From: Zanthoxylum bungeanum | Taxonomy: Eukaryota > Streptophyta > Magnoliopsida > Sapindales > Rutaceae | Direction of reading: 5' to 3' | NCBI GenBank assembly: GCA_019454045.1 | Contig: SKCR01026849.1 | Span: 1-64,000 of the forward strand | Length of the DNA stretch: 64,000 nucleotides | Part shown: one piece after another, positions 26,501-36,500 of the stretch | Layout: every line of letters starts with the position of its first letter | How positions within the stretch are numbered: the stretch's first letter is position 1 | Notes under the pieces: generated by a model | Database searches by the model: none | Seen by the model: only the letters and a program-made list of their open reading frames with translations | What the model was told of the DNA's origin: nothing | Translations under genes and position numbers: made by a program

Positions 26501-29500
26501 AGTGTTGGGAGTGTTCAAATAGTTTCATGCCCTGGTGGAGAGAGAAACCGGTAAGAAACTCAAATGCATCAGAACAGACAACGGTGGAGAATACAGAGGT
26601 CCGTTTGATCAGTACTGCAAGACGCAAGGAATCAGACATCAAACGACACCTCCGAAGACACCTCAGCTGAATGGCCTAGCTGAGAGAATGAACAGAACCT
26701 TGTGCGAAAGAGTCAGAAGTTTGCTGTCACAAGCCAAGCTGCCGAAGACATTTTGGGGGGGGAGGCACTCAACACAGCAGTACATGTTTTGAACATGTCC
26801 CCGGCGATCGCACTGAAAGGTAATGTTCCTAACCAAGCTTGGACAGGTAAAGAAGTGTCTTATGAACACTTGCATGTCTTTGGGTGCAAAGCATTTGTAC
26901 ACATCCCAAAGGACGAGAGATCCAAGCTTGATGCGAAGACGTGACAGTGTGTCTTTATTAGTTATGGTCAGGATGATTTCGGCTACAAACTGTATGATCA
27001 TGTGGAGAAGAAGATCTTCAGGAGCCGAGATGTTGTCTTTATTGAAGACCAGACCATAGAAGATATCAGAAAGGAATTGAAGACAATGCCCCAGCAATAC
27101 AGAAATGTGAATCCAGAACCTCATATACCGGTACCAATACGAGTTGAAGATGAGATTCCCAGACATTAGGGTACAGGTGATGAAGCTCCCAGAGATGATG
27201 ATCATGATCAACCACCAGTACCAGAAGTTTCACCAACAGTTCCACAGAGAAGGTCTGACAGAGAGAGGCGACCTTCAACCAAATACTCTGCATATGAGTA
27301 TGTGCTGCTTACTGACGGGGGAGAACCCGAGAACTACCAGGAGGCTGTGGAAACAGATGACAAAGAAAAGTGGGAGGAAGCCATGCAAGATGAGATGAAA
27401 TCTTTGCATGACAATCACACTTTTGAGTTGGTGAAATTGCCAAGAGGCAAACGGGCTTTGAAGAACAAATGGGTGTACAGGGTGAAGCAACATGAGCACA
27501 CTTCACAACCCCGATACAAAGCCAGACTAGTCGCCAATGGATTCAATCAGAGGAAAGGCATTGACTTCGATGAAATCTTCTCTCCAATTGTGAAGATGTC
27601 ATCCATCAGAGTGGTACTCAGCTTAGCAGCAAGCCTCGACCTAGAAGTTGAGCAGATGGATGCCAAGACCGCATTTCTTCACGGGGATCTGGAAGAAGAA
27701 ATTTACATGGAGCAACCAGAAGGATTCTGAGTCAGAGGAAAAGAGGACTATGTATGCAGACTCAGGAAAAGCCTCTATGGATTGAAACAGGCACCGAGAC
27801 AGTGGTACGTGAAGTTTGAGTCAGTTATGGGGGAGCTGGGATACAAGAAGACTACTTCAGACCATTGTGTATTCGTTCAGAAGTTTTCTGACGATGACTT
27901 TATCATCTTACTGTTATATGTAGATGATATGTTGATAGTTGGTAGGAATCAATCGAGGATTGATAATTTGAAGCAGCAACTGAGTAAGTCTTTTGAGATG
28001 AAAGACTTGGGGCCAGCTAAGCAGATTCTTGGCATCAGGATCGGACGTGATCGGAAAGCCATGATGTTATACTTGTCACAGGAGGAGTACATCGAGAAGG
28101 TACTTCAGAGATTCCAGATGGACAAGGTTAAAGCAGTTAGCACTCCTCTTGCTACCCACTTTAGATTGAGTACACAACAGAGTCCCTCTACTGAGACAGG
28201 GAAGGAGGAAATGAAACAGGTTCCATACACCTCAGCAGTGGGAAGTCTAATGTATGTCATGGTGTGCACGAGGCCAGACTTAGCACACGCAGTTGGATTG
28301 GTTAGCCGGTTTATGTCAAACCTAGGACGAGAACACTGGAATGCGATCAAATGGATCATGCGGTATTTTCGAGGCACATCCAAAATGACGCTATGTTTTG
28401 GAAGCAGCGACAAGCCAGTGTTGATAGGCTACACCGATTCAGATATGGCAGGAGATGAGGATACCCGAAGTCTACTTCGGGGTATCTGATTACTCTCACA
28501 GGGGGAGCTGTGGCATGGCAGTCAAGGTTGCAGAGATATATTGCACTTTCTACAACATAGGCAGAATTCATTGCAGTTACAGAAGCTTGCAAGGAATTGT
28601 TGTGGATGAAGACATTCGTCCAGGAATTGGGTTTCAAGCAGGAGAAGTACATTTTGTACTGCGATAGCCAGAGTGCTATCTACCTTGGTAAAAATTCCTC
28701 CTTTCATTCGAGGTCAAAACATATCGATGTGAGGTATCACTGGATACGGGACGTCCTGAGCTCAAGGCTGTTAGAACTCAGGAAAATTCACACCGACGAC
28801 AACGGTGCCGATATGTTCACGAAGGTTTTATCGAAGGAGAAGCTTGAAATTTATCGTGCCATAGCCGGGATGACAAAACTCTCCACATAGTCAGAGTGGG
28901 GAGATTCAGGGAACTACGATTGGCTTGATCCCAACTCAGGGTACGTAGGCAGTTATACAGATGCAGCTAGGGGTGGATCCTTTAGAGGATCCGATTTGGA
29001 TGATTAATGGTCGGCTCAGATTTTGGGGAAAATCTTCACCAATGGGGAGATTTGTTGGTTACTACATTGCATGCAAAAGTCATGCATAGCAACAAACCCA
29101 CCGAAAACATGCATGACTTTTGCATGCTGAGTGTGAATGATAGCTTGTTTGCAAGCTGCGTGTGTGCCAAACCGCGTGGCACTGTTCACGCGGTCTGGGC
29201 ACTATAAAATGGAGCCTGAAGACCAGTTCTAAGTATCCCAGAAGTGAGAATAATAGAGAGTAAAGTGGTGTGAGAGTTTTTCGTAAAGCTTGAGTTAGTA
29301 AACTTTGTAATTCTTTTGTTTGCAATATAAAAGAAGAGTTTTCTCTCCAATCACCTCTATTCGTGTGTGTTTAATCACGACAGATATAAAAAAATTATCC
29401 TGATCTCGAATCCCAATCGGGATTCGATATTTTTTAAAGTTGGGATCTCAAGTCCCAATTTCCTCCTGAATTTTGGCTCGATTTTTTATTCACGATAAAA

Positions 29501-32143
29501 AATTATCTCGAATCTCATATCGAATGATAAGGGGATCTCAAATCTCGATCAAAGTTTGTGATTTTCTACCATCTCTACGTGCAATATGTGTGAAAATTGA
29601 TTGTTTTTTTTTTAATAAAAATTAAAATGTCTTCAATATAGGTTGCCATTTATATTAGAGTTTATATATTTAAGCCAAAAAAAAATTGTTTAATTTGAAT
29701 TAGAGACTTGCCTGTTCCAGTTGTCTTGTATATCACCTGTGGTTCTCCAACTATTTCCAATTTTTGAAGCCCAAGTCGCAGGATCTTCTTCTCCCCTATG
29801 CAATTTATATTTTAATAATAATAATAATAACAACAACAATAACAATAATAATTAATTAATTAATACTTAATATGCAGTGCTGCATGTAATTAATTAAACA
29901 TTAAATAAAATTAATCTCACCATTCACATAGAGAAAAAAAGATTTGCCTTCCAGAGTTCAATAATGCTTTGCTCATTATTGGGTATCTTTTTTTAGGACT
30001 TGTACCAGTATTAAAGCAATTATCATACTTCAAATAATCAACTCCCTGTTTTGATTATTAAAATCAATTAATTAGCACAATAATTAAATAAGTATTAATC
30101 ACACGGGACATATTAAAATCTCTATACATATATACTTACTAAAAGACAAAAATTCACCCATTTGAAGAGAATTTATTTATTTTTATTTATTTAATTTTTT
30201 ATCAACACTTTAAATTGAATCGTTAAAGAATTATTAAACGATAAGAATAACACTCATTAATTAACATTGAACAAACTATGTTCTCAATATTTATATAAAA
30301 TAAGTTTATAAATTCTAATGAAATGACGAAAATATTCTTTTAGTTTAAGCTAACCTAATATTATGATTTGTGACAGCAAAAATTAAACATTATAAGATTA
30401 AGGATATTTTAGTCATTTTATTATTAAAAAAAGTATCCGGACGTTATTGCCCCCCCGTGTAGTAAAAAATAACTTACCCAGGAAGCAAAGGTTTTTGCAT
30501 CTTGTTTCTCATGGCCTAAAGATCCAGGCATAGTTTTACTACAAGTCTGAGTCCTTCATATATGGAAATAAAAAATAAATAAAAAATTAGTAGTAATATC
30601 TTCAAATAAGATAATTTTATTACATTAAAAACATTATTAATCAAACTTAATTTACCCAGCATCAGAGTAAATTCCAAGTTTTAGCCCTCTTGCATGCACA
30701 TATTCTGCTAATGCTTTAATTCCAGATGGAAATGTTGATGCTTTTGGAACCAAATTTCCCTGCAATAAATTAATTTTGAAAATAATTACTATCAGAACCT
30801 AGTTAATTACTCATAAATATTGAAAAAAAATCAAAAGAATAAAAAAGAAAACACATAATAAAATTTTAAAGAAGTACCTTAGAGTCTCTATTAAGTTCAG
30901 CCCAGCAATCATCTAGTAGAAATATATTCAAAACAATGATTTTTTAAAAAAAAATAAAAAAATCTTAAACTAATACCGACCTCTCTTAATGAACAAAACT
31001 TTTGTTTAATTTAATTAATTTAATTTAATTTAATACCAACCTAAATTTATATATTGGTATCCAATTGCAGCAAGTCCAGAAGACACCATTGCATCCGCTG
31101 TTGTCGCGAACAAAATTTTGAAAATTAATTTTGTGAATCGATTTTGAGGAGTTAATGAAATTAATAATTAATTTTATGATTAATTGTTAATTGTTATAAG
31201 AATGATCACCTGTTTCCCTAATCAGTTTCTCTTCAATGTGGCAACCGAAGTGATTCCAACTATTCCATCTGATCACCAAAAATTATTGAATTTTAACATT
31301 AGAAAATATATGCTGAATGAGAGACTGCAACAGAGAAGAAAAGATTACATAAGCAATCAGCATATTTAGAAAGAATATTAATAATAAAGTAACAAATCCT
31401 CCTACTCAAAATATAATTTTTGATCCGAATAATTTTGAGAGATGCGCTATATATAATTTTATGTTATTAGACTTCGTCCTAATTATATTTAAGTCTTATG
31501 ATTTCATAAGTTTATAATCGAACCGAAATGACTACATATTCATATCATTGTAATATTTTATTAATAAAATCTTTCATTATCTTTTAAAAAATAAAAAACA
31601 AAAGAAGTGATGTGACAATTTTAAAAAGGCACAATTTTTATGTTACAATCCATATACTATACATTATGGTCAGATTTGTATAAAAAGTGATAGATATTTT
31701 TTAATTTTAGTGGAGATAAACTTAATTATTAATTAATAAAATATATTTTTCAATAAATTTTAGAAATATTTTAATAAAATTTTAAATTGATCTCCGTTGA
31801 TATACAGCCTAAGGTGGCTTCGTCAGTGTCTGCACTAATCCGCTCTATTAAAATTCATACAAATATATTATGTTTCTAGTGAGGGATTCGACTTCATTTT
31901 AATAAAATAATGACCAATTGAAAGATAAGAAAAACGTATACGTACCGTAAAATAGTGTGTCTTGCCTATAATATATTAAAAGTTTTATTTTTTATGTTTT
32001 TTTTTTTTTACAATTTAGTTTTCATTTTATTAAAATAAGGAATCTTTCATCAGAACGTGACTGATAATAGATATTTTAATTCTTATTAGTTTTAAAGAAT
32101 AGAAATAAAAAATATATATATAAAGAAATTTTGTTCACTGACA

Positions 32144-32185
<42 letters not shown>

Positions 32186-33477
32186 GAATCGTTCGAAACT
32201 CCGTCGCCAAACCATCAATTTCGGGCTTAATCGGAACAGGTAAAACCCCCGATTGTCTCAGGCTCTTACAAGAAACTTACTTCCTGGATTCAAATCCAGA
32301 ATTTCAAGATAAGATCCCGAACTCTATACTACCAGATCACGTCCGGGATAAATGTTATATGACAAGTTCACCAATTGTTTAAAGTCAATCTGATAATCTA
32401 AAATGACCTCATGTGATTTTAAAAAAAAAAAACAAAAAATCTTAAACTAATACCGACCTTACTTAATGGACAAAACTTTTGTTTAATTTAATTTAATTTA
32501 ATTTAATTTAATACCAACCTAAATTTATATATTGGTATCCAATTGCAGCAAGTCCAGAAGACACCATTGCATCCGCTGTTGTCGCGAACAAAATTTTGAA
32601 AATTAATTTTGTGAAATGCAAATAATCGATTTTGAGGAGTTAATGAAATTAATAATTAATTTTATGATTAATTGTTAATTGTTATAAGAATGATCACCTG
32701 TTTCCCTAATCAGTTTCTCTTCAATGTGGCAACCGAAGTGATTCCAACTATTCCATCTGATCACCAAAAATTATTTAATTTTAACATTAGAAAATATACG
32801 CTGAATGAGAGACTGCAACAGAGAAGAAAAGATTACATAAGCAATCAGCATATTTAGAAAGAATATTAATAATAAATTAACAAATCCTCCAGATCTTTTA
32901 GAAGATTTCGGTATAAATATAACTTTTGATCCGAATAATTTTGAGGGATGCGCAATATATAATTTTATGTTATTAGACTTCGTCCTAATTATATTTAAGT
33001 CTTATGATTTCATAAGTTTATAATCAAACTGAAATAACTGTATATTCATATTGTAATATTTTATTAATGAAATATTTCATTATCTTTTAAAAAATAAAAA
33101 ACAAAAGAAGTGATGTGACAATTTAAAAAAGGCACTATTTTTATGTTGCAATACATTATGGTCAGATTTGTATAAAAAGTGATAGGTATTTTTTAATTTT
33201 AGTAGAGATAAACTTAATTATTAATTAATAAAATATATTTTTTTAATAAAATTTTAGGAGATATTTTAATAAAATTTTAAATTGATCTCCGCTGATATAT
33301 AGCCTAAGGTGGCTTAGTCATGAGTGGTGTCTGCAGTAATCCTCTGTATTAAAATTCATACAAATATATTATGTTTCTAGTGAGGGATTCGACTTCATTT
33401 TAATAAAATAATGACCAATTTAAAGGCAAGAAAAACGTACCGTAAAATAGTGTGTCTTGCCTATAATATATTAAAAG

Positions 33478-33523
<46 letters not shown>

Positions 33524-36500
33524 TTTAGTTTTCATTTTATTAAAATAAGGAATCTTTCATCAGAACGTGACTGATAATAGATATTTTAATTCTTATTAGT
33601 TTTAAAGAATAGAAATAAAATATATATATATAAAGAAATTTTGTTCACTGACACTAATAATTTTTTTTTTTTTTAAATCGTTCGAAACTCCGTCGCCAAA
33701 CCATCAATTTTGGGTTTAAGCGGAACAGGTAAAACCCCCGATTGTCTCAGCCTCTTACAAGAAGCTTACTTCTGGATTCAAATCCAGGATCTCAAGATAA
33801 GATCCCGAACTCTATACTACCAGATCACGCCCCTGGGGATAAATGTTATATAACAAGTTCACCAATTGTTTAAAGTCAATCTGATAATCTAAAATGACCT
33901 CATGTGATTTTAAAAAAAAAATTAATGTTAGTGGTAAATGATGAACTTATTAATGGAATCATTGTATGCCCAGCACTTGGACAAGTCACCAAAAAATGAA
34001 TGATCTGTTTTATTTTTCTTAAAGAAGTGGCAAAGTTTGAGTAATAATAAAAGTTCACACTATGAATATAGTGCTCTAGCTCTTATCTTTAAGTCAAGTC
34101 AAAAATATAAATTTCAAAAATTCAAAATAATTACTACTTTTTTTCATAACTAAAACATAAAAACTATATTTAATTAGTTTATTAGGGTTAATGATGCATT
34201 TTTTATTTTATTTTATTATGATGCATGTAATTAATGTATACATCAAATATTTTTTCAAACCAGTTAACATACCGGTCAAGCCCTTCACACTGCACACTCA
34301 CTGGAACCGGCAAGGACCATACCGATCCCCATACCGGTCTAACGGCTAATTCTCCAAACGGTCATAAATCCGTTGGAGACCGGCATACCGGTGTCAGAGA
34401 CCGACATACCGGTCTCAGAAAGAACTGTTGGGAATTGTCTTGCATTTTACTATAAATTGACCCCAATTCGTTTTTACGTCACAAGAGACTTAATAGAGAA
34501 TCTTCATATCATCTTATAGAGCAAAAACAAAAGTGTTTATTCAACCTTCATAATCATATACACTCAGACATCAAGCTCACACACACTACACCTTCATATA
34601 CATTTGTAGTGAGCTTAGATCACTTGGGTAACCAACTCACAAAATATTCTTTATTATTGTGAGTGCCCAAGTGTGTTTTACAACTTCTTTATACAAAACA
34701 CTTACGGTTTGTGAAATTTCATCATTTGGGTAATTGTAAAGGTTTGTGAGTGAGCCTATGTAGAAAACTCAAAGTGTAAAGGTTTAAAGTGTACCTTGCG
34801 TAAAACTCTTGGTTGCGAGTGAGTCACGGTAAAAACTCAGTTGATAGTGAAAGGCTTCAAGCGCGGCTTGGGGGAGTGGACGTAAATATTATTGGCCGAA
34901 CCACTATAAATCTCGGTGTCATTTCTCTATCCTTATACTCTTTACATATTGCAAATTTTATTTATTACATGCTTATTTATTAGAAACTTGCATATGAGTT
35001 GTTTATTACAATAGAGAACAATGACCTTAAGCTTAATTTGTAGAATAACTTAAAATCGGCAAAGAGTTTTAATTCCGCATATTTTAACAGTAACTCAATT
35101 CACCCCCCACTTGGATATAGTATTTGATTGTCGCTAGTGCTTGTAGGTAATTTCAAGATTTGTATAAAAAGTGATAGATATATTTTAATTTTAGTATATA
35201 TAAATTTAATTATTAAGTAATAAAATATATTTTTCATTAATTTTTTTAGAGATATTTTAATAAAATTTTAAATTCATCCCCACGATGTATATATAGGTGG
35301 CTTTGTCACTCATGAGTGGTGTCCCCACTAAACCGCTCTATTAAAATTTATAGATATACTAGTTTTTGCCCGTGCCTACGGCACGGTGTTACAGTATTTG
35401 GCCCGTGCCTACGACACGATGTTACAGTATTTGCTCGTGCCTACGGCACGGTGTTAAAGAATTAATGATTTTATTTTTTAATTAAATGATGTCCGTGCCT
35501 ACGGCACGATGTTACAGTATTTGGCCGTGTCTACGGCACGATGTTACAGTATTTGCCCGTGCCACGGCACGGTGTTACAGAATTAAATGATTTTATTTTT
35601 TAATTAAATGATAACACATTGTAATATAGTGTGTTTTGTCCTATAGTATATTAAATGTTTTATTTTGTTTTTTTATGTTTTATTTTTAATTTAGTCTTTA
35701 TTTTATTAAAATAAGGGATCTTTCATTAAAACGAGACTAATAATAGATATTTTAATTCTTATTAGTTTTAAAGAATAGAAATAAAATATATATATATATA
35801 TATTAAGAAATTTCTTTCACTGACACTGATATATATATATATATTTGGAATCCTTGAAAACCCGACCGTTAAACCATCAATTCCGGACTTAAGTGGAATA
35901 GATAAACCCTTAGTTGTCACAGGTTCTAATAAAAAAACACAATCACTGGATTCGAACACCCCATTTGGGATAAATGATAAATGACAAGTTCACCAATTGT
36001 TTAAAGTCAATCTGATAATCTAAAATGACCTCATGTGATTAAAAAAGAAAAATTATTGTTGGTGGTAAATGATGAACTTATTAATGGAATCATTGTATGC
36101 CCAGCACTCGGACAAGTCACCAAAAAATGAATGATCTGTTTTATTTTTCTTAAAGAAGTGGCAAAGTTTGAGTAATGATAAAAGTTCACACTATGAATAT
36201 AGTGCTCTAGCTCTTATCTTTTAAGTCAAGTCAAAAATATAAATTTCAAAAATTCAAAATAATTACTACTTTTTTTCATAACTAAAATATAAAAACTATA
36301 TTTAATTAGTTTATTAGGGTTAATGATGCTTTTTTTTTAAAATTTTATTTTATTATAATGCATGTAATTAATGTATACATCAAATATTTTTTATTAATCG
36401 AACTATATATGAATATTTCTATTTCTTTATCATTTTCAATCAGATCCTCATTTACACTAGTAGTTTGAATAGAATAAGACTATCTATTAGTTTACTTTTT

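Larger units (their letters stand above)
23710..29382 (+). mobile_element. Copia element 2 with an inverted left LTR
   Basis: A 5.67-kb insertion flanked by perfect GATAT target duplications (23,705-23,709 and 29,383-29,387). The right LTR is normal (29,053-29,382, 330 bp, TGTTGG...ACGACA). The left terminus is the reverse complement of that LTR (23,710-24,039, also 330 bp), followed by the reverse complement of the adjacent purine tract and about 65 bp of 3' internal sequence (24,040-24,110). A 105-bp R-U5 remnant in normal orientation follows (24,112-24,216), then leader, gag and pol. Both outer ends are therefore U5 ends. The primer-binding site after the remnant is not recognisable. It lies in intron 8 of the alpha-galactosidase, antisense to it. 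Confidence 0.9.
30937..33914. repeat. Tandem segmental duplication, two units of about 1.48 kb
   Basis: Unit A is about 30,937-32,417 and unit B about 32,418-33,914. They share the same order of landmarks: an A-rich left edge, exon 3, exon 2, a long intronic stretch, a TA/T-rich tract and a common right end containing ATCTAAAATGACCTCATGTG. Both unit ends contain a GATTTT-A(n) run, so the breakpoint sits in short A-rich homology. Units differ mostly in homopolymer length (37 T at 33,483-33,519 in unit B) and scattered substitutions. Confidence 0.85.
33168..36392. repeat. Second, overlapping intronic duplication with LTR-like filler
   Basis: The segment 33,168-34,258 recurs as 35,155-36,392. 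Between the copies lies unrelated DNA (34,259-35,154). The right copy also carries a truncated Helitron at 35,359-35,609 that replaces part of the unit. Both copies contain the shared landmark ATCTAAAATGACCTCATGTG and the following 340-bp tail. All of this is intron 1 of the alpha-galactosidase. Confidence 0.75.

Noticed and set aside
26663..27211. A 182-codon minus-strand frame
   Set aside because: It is antisense to the integrase-RT region of Copia element 2, whose plus-strand motifs are clear.
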